Source of the DNA: Antedon bifida
Lineage: Eukaryota; Echinodermata; Crinoidea; Comatulida; Antedonidae
Reading direction: 5' to 3'
Assembly: GCA_963402885.1 (NCBI GenBank)
Contig: OY727094.1
Coordinates: 6,574,501-6,638,500 of the forward strand
DNA length: 64,000 nucleotides
The position numbers were made by a program, and so were the translations under genes. The notes below the pieces were generated by a model that was given only the letters and a program-made list of their open reading frames with translations, did no database searches and was not told where the DNA came from. Positions within the stretch are counted from its first letter, which is position 1; the number at the start of each line of letters is the position of its first letter. Shown here piece by piece: positions 31,888-43,100 of the stretch.

Positions 31888-34431
31888 ATGGCCGACAACC
31901 AAAATTTTGACAGCGAAGAAAGAGTTGAGGTTGAAATTCACGAAGCAAATAAACGAAATAAAATGGATAATTCTAGTAATGTTCAAATGTTTCAGCATCC
32001 ATTGATTGATCACAAAAGGTCTAGATATCCTTATTGTATAGTATGGACACCAATTCCTCTATTAACGTAAGTTGTTATAACTTCTCACTCAGGCCTCTAC
32101 ACGTCCCACCCACCCAGACTTTGATCGCCAAGCAAAACAACAAGCCGGTCGGCCGGAATCAAGTCAAAGGTTCCCAGCCTAGGCCTAGCCCGACTTTTTA
32201 GTATGATTCTAGACAATGGACCGGTGCATCATCAATACGTAAACAACACCCTGCCCTGCATTTTATCTCCATACTTTTTTAGGGATACGAAAATTTTATT
32301 AAATTAGGCCTATATTATTATTTTAAAATAGGCCTAGGCCTAGGCCCTAATTACACTTACACTTATTAAATGTTTGATGGAAATAGTTTAGGCTAGTGCC
32401 TATTTCATTTCTAGCCGAAAATAAGGCATTGTTAAGTCTAGACTTAAAGATGTTCACTGAAGAGGCTTGTATTACATATTCAGGCAGAGAATTCCAGTGA
32501 TGTATGACTCTGATGGTAAAAAAATTGACCCTGCACATAATTATGATTTGAAACATTTTATGTCTTTTTTAAATTTAAATTTATGCATATTAATAATAGG
32601 TGGCTATTTCCATTCATTGGACACATGGGTATTGCAACGTCTGCAGGCATCATACGTGACTTTGCAGGACCATATTACGTATCGGTAAGACAAGACAAAT
32701 TTAAATATTATTATTGTGTGTATTTTCACAGTCTGAAAACAATTTTACTTACAAACTGAGTGTATTGTCTGTAACTCTGTCGGGTGACCCTCACCCGGCC
32801 TGAGCTCTTATTTTTAGAAAATTTACAATGCAATTTTTACAGTTTTTATTAAAGCTCTGTCTACATTATTTTTAATCATGAGGATATTTTTTATTTTATG
32901 TGGAAGAAATAAATGTTGGTCTGATTCTGATACGATCAAACTATTTGACAAAAAAAGTGTGATTATGCCCAAATATGCTAGTGATGTACCCAAATATGGT
33001 AGTAATGATATCATCATGTCCATATATGGGCACATCACACTTTTGTTGTCAAACCAGTTTGATAGTGTAGACAGAGCCTTTAGCATAGCCCCACTAATTT
33101 TCTTTTCTTACTGTGGAGTAGGAGGATTGTATGGCATTTGGTAAACCAACACGGTACCTGATATGTAAACCACGGATGGAAAAACCAGGTCTATGGGATC
33201 AATCAATATTTGACGCATCAGAAGAATATAAAACACGAATAGTAAGATTTAAAAATATATTAATCATCTGCAGACCAAGATTTCATTTATATTTGTATAC
33301 AGATGCAACAAGGCTATCAGTATGGTCAACTGTGCATGTAGATTATTATCTATCGGCATGGTTAACCATGCGGTTAGTGATTATTTGTTGCAGAGCCTAT
33401 CAAAGAAGTAGGTGCACGTTCAACCGTGACGACAGTCACTTCACAATTATGATGCTTAATTATTATATAAATGCTAAGATATTATTCTCCTAAAACTGTA
33501 CTATTTTTAACTATTTTTTTAAATGACATTAAATAAATTTGATAAAATCAATAATAAATCTGGTAATAAAGGATAACTTATTTACCTCATTAGCATAATC
33601 TATGCTGTGATAACTGTCACTCTCATGTTGCTATGGCACTAAATGATATGCGTTACCAGGAGAGCAAACATTGGAACATGGTTAAATTGGCAGCCAAGAT
33701 GTTCGTTCAAGGCAAATATGTTGGGTACGTATATTGTTTTATATTAATTATTGATACAGTCAACTCTCCCAATACCGGATGCCTTTTGGCTAGCCAAATA
33801 TGCCTTGTTTTCTGGAAAGTCTGGTATTCGGAATGGTTTTTTAATGGTAAAAATGAATTTGGGACTGTTTGGAGTTCAGGAAAAGTTTGGTATTGGGAGA
33901 GTTCCGGTTTTCAGAGAGTCCGGTATTGGGAGAGTTGAGTGTATAAATTAGTGTCTCTTTTTCTCTCTATTACATTCAATAGTGTCCTAAAAATCAAAAA
34001 TCTTATTTTTAAATGCAAGATTAATAACCTCCCACTTGGCTGGATTCTACACAGACAACTTTACTCCCCTCTAAGGGTCCCCTTCCTACTCTTCTGAAAA
34101 ATACACTGGTTTTTTAAAGTGCATAATAAGATCTCATCCAAGAATCTTCTACCACCAGAACTATGATTGAGGAGTGACTTGAACCTGCGCCAATTTTATG
34201 GCTATAGTTACTACTTGGCCACTTAACTTTCCTGTCATTATAAAACTATACTTGTTAGTTTGTATTGCCAAGCCTTACTGTCTGGCCACTCCATTTTGCT
34301 GACTAGACTTGTTCTGTCATATAAATTACAATTGTTTTTTGCCATTTTTCAGTGCTTGCGGAATTGTGAAAACATGGTTACCATCGCTGATTGTATACGG
34401 AATAATAATAGCACTGGTATTAATATTCTAG
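31888..34431 (+). CDS. TMEM222: Transmembrane protein 222 (DUF778 family)
   Basis: Conserved eukaryotic membrane protein of unclear biochemical role. Five exons: 31888-32066, 32600-32684, 33122-33241, 33594-33724, 34353-34431; 197 aa compared with about 208 in human. Family signatures: RSRYPYCIVWTPIPLLTWLF (from residue 44), FIGHMGIATSAGIIRDFAGP, DCMAFGKPTRY, DASEEYKTRIHNLCCDNCHS (exons 3-4), NMVKLAAKMFVQGKYV, and the C-terminal hydrophobic span GIVKTWLPSLIVYGIIIALV ending LIF and stop. The start is the first ATG after the shared promoter. Intron 1 carries a LINE fragment, and intron 2 a MITE A copy that ends about 40 bp before exon 3. Confidence 0.94.
32347..32556 (-). mobile_element. LINE 3' fragment in TMEM222 intron 1
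   Basis: The translation has VNFFTIRVIHHWNSLPE then VIQASSVNIFKSRLNNAL, the usual extreme C-terminus of CR1/Jockey-type reverse-transcriptase ORFs. Strongly truncated. Confidence 0.75.
32848..33082. mobile_element. MITE family A, copy 6 (with insertion)
   Basis: TTAAAGCTCTGTCTACATTAT to TTTGATAGTGTAGACAGAGC. About 80 bp longer than other copies because of an insertion after the left end (TTTAATCATGAGGATATTTT). Confidence 0.8.
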
Positions 34432-34752
34432 ATATCATATCTCAACTGTAACATATTTTCAAACACTGCACTGATATTTGTATATATGGTAAAAATTCTC
34501 ACTTTTAAGTTTTTTGTATAAATTTGTTTTACTTTTTGTATTTGTAATACTGATTTTTTTTGTGGAATTAGTCATTATGAAAATTTACTTACGTTTAAAC
34601 ATTTGTTTTGTGTAGATTCCAGTTTGACTTGTAATATAGGGATCATGTGAAAACTAGTATACTGCAGTTACATCAGTAGCTACATTTTGTTTTAGCAGTA
34701 ACATGTGATTTTAGTTTGTTTCAATGTAGAAGTTCATAAGGGCAATCACTGA

Positions 34753-34758
34753 AATAAA
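34753..34758 (+). other. Candidate TMEM222 polyadenylation signal
   Basis: AATAAA about 320 bp after the TMEM222 stop codon; a second candidate lies near 34821. Confidence 0.35.
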
Positions 34759-34929
34759 CAGTGCGTATGAACTACGAAAAAAGGCTTGCTAAATATATTG
34801 CATAACATGTTAAAGAGAGTAAATAAAATGTTGTTACTGCAGTAACTGCAGTATACTGAAATTGTTTAACTTGTTAAAACAGTTTGTTAAATAGTGATGT
34901 TCTGCCATGAACAGTAGAACTTTGCTTTG

Positions 34930-35765
34930 GAACACCTATATTGAGGGGACACCTATATTGAGGGGACATCTATATTAAGGGGACACCTATATTGAGGGGA
35001 CACCTATATTAAGGGGACACCTATATTGAGGGGACACCTATATTAAGGGGACACCTCTATTAGGGGGCACTTATATTAAGGGGACACCTATATTGAAAGG
35101 ACACCTATATTGTGAGGACACCTATATTGAGGGGACACCTCTATTGAGGGGATACCTATAATTAGTAAGGGGACACCTATATTGAGGGGACAGCTATATT
35201 GAGAGGACACCTCTATTGCGGGGGGGGGGGGGGAACACCTATATTGAGAGGACACCTATATTGAGGGGACACCTATTAAGGGAACATCTCTATTGAGAGG
35301 ACACCTATATTGAGGGGACACCTCTATTGAGGGGATACCTATAATTAGTAAGGGGACACCTATATTGAGGGGACAGCTATATTGAGAGGACACTTCTATT
35401 GGGGGGACACCTCTATTGCGGGGGGGGGGGGGAACACCTATATTGAGAGGACACCTATATTGAGGGGACACCTATTAAGGGAACATCTCTATTGAGAGGA
35501 CACCTATATTGAGAGGACACCTATATTAAGGGGACACCTATATTGAGGGGACACCTATATTAAGGGGACACCTATATTGAGGGAACACCGTTAACCTGGG
35601 AGCACTTCTAATCAGTGGGCACCTATTCAGTGGACACCTCTAATCTGGGAATACCTCTAATCAGTAGGCACCTATTCAGTGGACACCTCTAATCTGGGAA
35701 TACCTCTAATCAGTGGGCACCTATTCAGTGGACACCTCTAATCAAGGGAAACCTCTATTAGGTGA
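34930..35765. repeat. 18 bp minisatellite with G runs, downstream of TMEM222
   Basis: Units of GGGGACACCTATATTGAG with variants. A segment of about 190 bp that includes a run of 12-13 G (35221-35233 and 35420-35432) is itself duplicated. The right part drifts into TCAGTGGGCACCTATTCAGT units. Open frames over it are spurious. Confidence 0.92.
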
Positions 35766-36285
35766 CACTTTGTTGGTTTTTGGGTTCTGCTGTTGTAACA
35801 GAATATTTTGATTGTAAGTATGTAAATATTTAATTGTTGACCAATCTATAATACTTATAATTTTAAAAATCTGTTAAATTTTTACTTAACATAGTAATTC
35901 ATAAATAACGAGAAAACATTTACTATTTATTAGTGCAATAAAATATTTTTACAGAATCTATAATTTCAAAATATTTAAGCAACATGGACTATGCACAAAG
36001 AGAAAGTTGTTCTTATCAAATGATAGAATAAATTTTAAAAACACACAAACTTGAGTGAGGTCAGGGGTTAAGTCAACTCCTGTTTTTAGTTGTCAAAATA
36101 ATATGTAAATATAATAGATTTATGAAATAATAATATACATATTTATAAGTGTTTAAATTCTTCTAAAGGACATTTTGATTATGTTTAATAAAAATGTATA
36201 AATTTTTTTATTATACCAACAATACATAATAATAATACATGGATATTATATAGTGCTTAATGCACAAAGCATCTGAGTCTAGTCT

Positions 36286-36625
36286 AAAGCGTGGTTCCCA
36301 CTAGCGACGCAATCTACGCAACGTAAGAAAACGCCCTTCTAAAGCTTGGTTCCCACTAGAACGTAACGCAAGGACGTAAACGCAACGCAAGCGTTTTAAC
36401 CAATGACAAGCGAAGTTATAGACAGTTAGCAATCACAAGCGAATAAGCCATAGCTTGTGATTGGTCAATTCACTTGCGTTGCGTTACGTCCTTGCGTTGC
36501 GTCGCTAGTGGGAACCACGCTTAATAATTGTATTTGCCCCCGCCTGCGTGAAATCAAACCTGAGATGTTGGCAGCACTATTGCGTCGTCGGTTCCCACTT
36601 GTGATTACGCAATCAAATGTGAGAA
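36286..36625. mobile_element. Nested MITE family B elements
   Basis: An outer copy (36286-36340 and 36523-36625) is interrupted by a complete inner copy (36341-36522, AAAGCTTGGTTCCCACTAGA to GTGGGAACCACGCTT). The outer copy matches 40481-40670 in reverse orientation, including TTTGCCCCCGCCTGCGTGAA. Confidence 0.8.
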
Positions 36626-36655
36626 TCATCAAAGGTCAAACACGCTGAAATATAT

Positions 36656-37007
36656 TTAAAGATGTATTGTCCCCCTGAAAAATAATTCTTAAACAAATTG
36701 TTGTTGAATATTCCATTTTAATGTAACGTAATTGTTATCCACTTTGATCAAAAATTGGATCGAAAAAAAAATGTATTTACCTGAAAAAAATGTAATTTAA
36801 AGCCAAAAATGGTCAAATTGGCTGCCAGCCAATGGATTTTTTTTTTAATTTAACCATTTTTTGTCATTTTATAAGTGAAAACATTATTTTTTGTTTGTTT
36901 TTTTTCTATGGATGTGATTAACTTTATTAAAACTACAAAATAACACTTCAAAGTCTGATTTAATTAATCTTCATTTTTCATGTTTTTGGGGGACAATACA
37001 TCTTTAA
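36656..37007. mobile_element. MITE family C, copy 2
   Basis: TTAA-flanked AGATGTATTGTCCCCC ... GGGGGACAATACATCT. It contains GGTCAAATTGGCTGCCAGCC, shared with the copy at 48319. Confidence 0.88.
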
Positions 37008-37125
37008 AATTTACAATAAAACAGACAAATGAGATAACAATGATTGCATTATTCTTTCATTGTAAGCAATAATGTCGTTGACCATTTTCTCTAAAAGCTA
37101 TATACTACGCAAGATCTTCGACAAA

Positions 37126-40100
37126 CTACACCCATTGGTAAATGTTAAAACTTGGATCAGTTTTGGTACCATCAATACCATTTCGTTGATTTGACTGACC
37201 TAAAAAGTACTCCCCATCTCGCTCAAAAAACGTTATACCATAACACGAGTGCGACGTCATGGCTCCGTACTTTACGAACATTGTTCCCTCAAGTTTAAAT
37301 ATTGGCGATGTCGTAGTAAAGAGGTCGGCGTCAACATTAGTGTAAATCCATAATTTTCTGAATGTGGGTACTATCATAAATACTTCTCCACCAACCTGTA
37401 AATAAATAACATTCAATGCGTGAAGGTGGATTAAATTAAATCTAGACGATGTTTCCATGGCATGTAGTGGGGTGGCCCTGTGGCGCAAATACTCAGTAGC
37501 TACGGCTCTCTGAGGAATCTTGGGTAACCCCCTTAAAATCGTCCTGCGACCGCCCCTGATCATGCGTTTGGTATTGATATGGGGATATTACAATTGGGGC
37601 CCAAGACGAAAAGAATTAAAATGTACTTACAATGGTACTTATTTATAAAGGACTTACTTACAATTGTACTTACTTACAATTGTACTTACAATGGTACTTA
37701 CTTACACATGGTAATGGTACTTATAATGGCACATAATTCCAATGGTCTTACAGTACTTTATTTACAATGGTATAGGCCTACTCACTGCTGACAATGGTAC
37801 TTACTTACAATTGTACTTACTTTGAAAACTGTAGTGCTGATAGGGCAATGTTCTAAAGGAATACGTTGATGAATTTTGAATTCATCAGTCGATGCGTCCC
37901 ATATGTACACTATTGTATTCTGTACACAACTTAAATGATTGACAACAACTAAGTAAGTATCTCCGTCATTTGTGAAAATGTCGATTCCAGTTGAGCCAGC
38001 ATTTGATTCGTCGAGTGACTGTATCAATCCTTTGCTACCTGAGAAGAGATGGTGCTAGTTACAATCCGTTATGCGTGATTAACTAATGAATGACGTATTT
38101 CATTGTATGGAGTCCAGTATGTGTACAAACGAGATATTATGTTGTGAATAAAGTTTAAATGAATTTAGATGATTGCCGTTGTTTTGTACTTAGAAGATTA
38201 TTGATTGGCATCATAGTATGCCTACTCAGTGTATTTTATTTGTATTTCATACGCACTCAAAAGCGAGAAGCTCCCCAATTACAGGATGGATAAACTATTT
38301 AATAATGTATCGTGCTTATAAGCTATAGTCTCATTTGAGGCTTAGGGAGTGAAGTTGAAAGTAAAGAGTCGTGAATTACAACCCTGGCACTAGGTCAGGA
38401 TTAATCTCTGGACCCTTGAGATTGGCAAGCACGTTAACCACACCAAGCTGCAGCTTCATTACACTATTTGAGATTACTTGAACAGCATATAGGTCTTCAG
38501 TACCTGATGTTGAAACACAATGGTTTGTAATGTAAACTCTTTACTATATATTTTATGTTTATTTTTATATACCTTTTTAAATTATCAACTCAAACCTATG
38601 ATACTGTAGGACAATTTAATACAGTACCTGTATTACCATGTTGATAATGATTTTTCTTTTATATTTTTGCAAATAGTTTAAGAACCTGTATCCGTCATAT
38701 TATGTATTGTTTTGATGTATTATGTTAATTTGGATGCACCACTTCTGTGTGTGCCACCGATGCAAAGGTGTCATTTCCTAATAAATTATTATTATTATTA
38801 TTATTATAGCATAGCAAGTGTATAAAATGTGTCTTTTTTAACCTGCTGTATGGTATACTGAATTCCTCCAGGACGCACCACATTTTTCGTGCGGGTTTCC
38901 TGCACACACTCTATTGCATTCACTATCAGCACTCTCGCCGTATGTTGAGTATGCTGTTCCGCAAAAACAGTGGCTTGAAAGCTGCACACCAGAATATGGA
39001 CTGCCTTGGCCCGAACAATAGTCTAAACAGTAATCTATTGTCATACTTCCACTCTGGACTGTAGCCCCTGTCATTGCTCTATTGTGTTGGTCTATAAAAT
39101 AGCCTATATAACGCCCTGAATCAAGCAAAATATGTCAACATCATTTGTCGTAGTTATTTAGTTTTACTTCTTTCACATTATAATTGATTGACAGAAAGTT
39201 AATTTAGAGTAAATTTTTGCTGCAGAACTTAATCCAGAAGTTTTTAAAAATTGGATGACATATGAGCACATTCAGTGTTTGAATCTTCTTAAACATTATG
39301 TGACAAAATATGTGATGTGCACATACCTGCATATGGAAATGACGTCATATCACTACCATATTTGGGCACATCACTACTATATTTAGGTAAATCACATTTT
39401 TTGGTTAAACTAGTTTGATAGTGTAGACAGAGCTTTAAAACAGCTACGAATTATTTGTAAGCGGCACATTGCAATATATCTATTATAGATTATGATATCA
39501 ATCGTGTGTTGAACCCGGTTTACATTGTCTGTCTAAATGTGATGTGCCCATATATGGACATGATGATGTCATTCATATCACCACCGTACCATATTTAAAC
39601 ATAGCACTACCATATTTGGGCACATCAAACTTTGACACAAAGTTTGATAGTGTAGACAGAGTTTTAAGCGGAAAATAAGTAGACCTACCCACAATCACAT
39701 TATCAAATGCGCCTCAAATGTGTTATTTAAACATCGCGCTCCGGTAAACATTCGGCCTAATCGTTGATGGCGACGCCCCAACCAACCAACCCCCATCCCC
39801 CCCCCCCCCCCGAACAGACTCACTCACTGAAGATAAGTTGAACTCTTAAATACGCATACGTACGCATACACACTCATTGTTTGGTAACATTACCTAAACA
39901 TTTTCGTACTTCAATTATACACTGAATTGATAATCATTTTTATAAATGTACTTACTTTTTTCTTTTATTCTCCAAACTTGAGATTTAACCGCGTGCCCCC
40001 CTGCCGCGTCGTCGTAGTAGTTTACTATTACCGCGTACAGTGTACCATCCACTGCGAATAATTTTCCAGAGAAAGCGCCGTAACCTTGAATGGAATAGTC

Positions 40101-43100
40101 TGCTATGAATTGACTACTGGCGAAATCCCATTTATAAACCTCTGAGTAAATTCCGTAAGCTGTGCCGTAGTGGTTAACAACAAGTAGGTAATGGTTTGTA
40201 TCGAATTCCAAATATGACGCGTCATTTCCAGCTTGTGTTGAAAATGTTTGATGTTGTTCAAACAGACCTAATATAAGTAAATAAAAGTATAACATTATGC
40301 CATATTCTCAATACAACAAGAGTACATAGTCAGGGGAAAATGGCCAAAGGCTTCCTACTTTCTACATTAACAATTAAACATCATTAATCATCCAAACATA
40401 TGTATATAGTTAGTGTGTAAATATATCTTTGATAAGGTACAGGATAATTGGACATTTTTACAATTAATTAAAACATCCCTAAAGCGTGGTTCCCACTAGA
40501 ACGCAACGCAGCGACGTATTGACGCAAAGTGCTGTATTGCGTAATCACAAGTGGGACAAACATCGCAGGTTTGATTTCACGCAGGCGGGGGCAAACACTA
40601 TTATTGGAAGGGCATTTTCTTACGTTGCGTAGGTTACGTTACGTTGCGTCGATAGTGGGAACCAAGCTTTACCATCCAGATACCGATTTATATTACCTGT
40701 TTGCGTGTTGAACTTGTAAAGGTAAGAATTTCTGATGTAGTCTGTAAGTCCATATGACTTATAGTTCGCAGCAAATATGTAAAGTTGTCCATTAATTATA
40801 AACTTCTCAAGTTTTCCTACGGCACTTGTTCCAGTCAATTCTTGGTGATATTCATAAACGTCATCAGTGTTGCTGTATTTGTAAACCTTTGTTAGGGATT
40901 CGGACACGCCTTCACTGAAAATATACTGGTGATAATTAGATCAGGATAATAGGAAGAAGACGTACGGCCAACCGATCTCATAACCGAACATTTCAAAGTG
41001 CCGTAGGACCTAGACGTTGTCGACTAGACTAGTTGTCTCCGTTGATAAACCCACTTTTTAGTCGTCATCTATGGTCCACCGTATTTAATGCGTATTAAGC
41101 GTGGTTCCCACTAGAACGCAACGCAGCGACATATCGACGCAAAGTGATGTATTGCGTAATCGCAAGTGGGAACCGACGACGCAACAGTGCTGTAAAAATG
41201 CAGGTTTGATTTCACGCAGGCGGGGGCAAACACAATGATTGGAAGGGCATTTTCTCACGTTGCGTAGATTGTTTTACGTTGCATCGCTAGTGAGAACCAA
41301 GCTTTAAAGCGTGGTTCTTACTAGAACGCAACGCAACGTAACGCAGCGACGTATCGACGCAAAGTGATGTATTGCGTAATCTCAAGTGGGAACCGACGAC
41401 TCAACAGTGCTGTAAAAATCGCAGGTTTGATTTCACGCAGGCGGGGACAAACATAATGATTGGAAGGGCATTTTCTCTCACGTTGCGTAGATTGCGTTAC
41501 GTTGCTAGTGAGAATCAAGCTTTATGAACCTTTTGATTTCCGACGACCTATATGACCTATGACGTCATGGTTTGGCAGTTTTTATCAAGTTGTCTGACCC
41601 AATTTCGTTGGATTTTGTATGACAACGCATTTAAAACTTTGTTTCAGCTAGTCGAATTTGTTCATGCGAATCGAAAGCGTCAGTTTATACGCATGCGTAT
41701 TCATTTTTCCATCTTTTGTAGAATTATTTCTGCTTAACTTTTGCGAAGAGAAAAATTTCGCAACCAATTGCTCTTGCAGTAGCGCGATTTTTTTCTCTGC
41801 GAAACATTGGATCGGGCGAATAATTTCGCCGCTTAATGGAAAACAGGCTTTAATTTACTATTGGCATCAATGTCGTTTTTATTCGCTGAAGATGATTCAC
41901 TTTCGTCGTAATCATCTTCGTTTGTCGTCATTATTGTCACTACCCGGATGTGTCGTTGATGACGTTTAAATTATGTGTCGTCGATGACGTCTATTTTGTC
42001 GTCGATTACGTATTGTGTCGGATCGTCATTGTAGGCCTACATTTCATCTTCGTCGATAAGGTTTATCGCAAATTATAGCTTGATTTCGCGAGGAACGTCA
42101 TTGCAAAATGCATGATGGGAAGAGTTTGGGAGCAAACGTCACGACGCGAACGTATAATCACCTATACGTAGAGCCGTACGCGTCGTGACGTTTGCTTCCA
42201 AATCCTTCCCACAATGCTTCGTTTTCGTCATCATCGTCTTTCGTCGTTATATCATAGTTTACATCGTCATTTTTTCTCGTTTCGCCCGAAAATACTTACA
42301 ATCCGGCGATCACCAGATAGTGATTGTTCTTGTAGGTGAATGCCGTATTGCTTCTTGACGATATCCCAACAATGTTTGTTTTAAAAACATATTCGTGGAT
42401 AAACTCTGAATAAAAAATAACAAACTTTTCAGTATTTTAAAAAAATCGCAAAGAGCGTAAGCGATGCACGATGGGAAGGAATTGGGAGAAATATAAGGTA
42501 AGGACACAGCCAGGGTCGGCCACCAGTATATATAATAAAAACTGTGAGGCCGCTATTTCTCTCAATTCCATCCCATCATGCATCGCTCATGCTGATCATA
42601 CCTCTTATTTTGTAGAGCAGCATAGATTTGGCTTGTCAGTAAAAATAATGCACATACCATTTTCACAAAATCGTCCATAAAATTGTTTTGGGCATGCGCA
42701 ACTGTATCCCAGATCAGAGCAATCGTTGATGCACGAGCCGCCGTTTCGACATCCGTTGCTCGTTTGGCAAGTTTTAAAGTAACTCTGTAAAATCATTATA
42801 ACATTTAAGTTTAAAAAGCGTGGTTCCCATTAGAAATACTATGCAACGTAAGCGAGTTGACCAATGACAAGTGATAGTTCAAATAATCCATCATCGCTTG
42901 TGATTGGTCAAATTACTTACTTTGCGCTTACGTCCTTAAGCTCTGTCTACACTATCAAACTTGTATTTACGTGACAAAAACAATGTGATGTGCCCATATA
43001 TGGATATGATGATGTTATATCACTACTATACTATATTTGGGCATATATCACTACCACATTTGGGCACATCACACTTTTTTGTCAAACTAGTTTGATAGTG

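Noticed and set aside
33131..33493. 120-codon open frame beginning MAFGKPTRYLICK
   Set aside because: The first 37 codons are real TMEM222 exon 3; the rest is read-through of intron 3.
34130..34230. Possible antisense SINE in TMEM222 intron 4
   Set aside because: Only a weak GACTTGAACC-like box and no tail; not enough to call.
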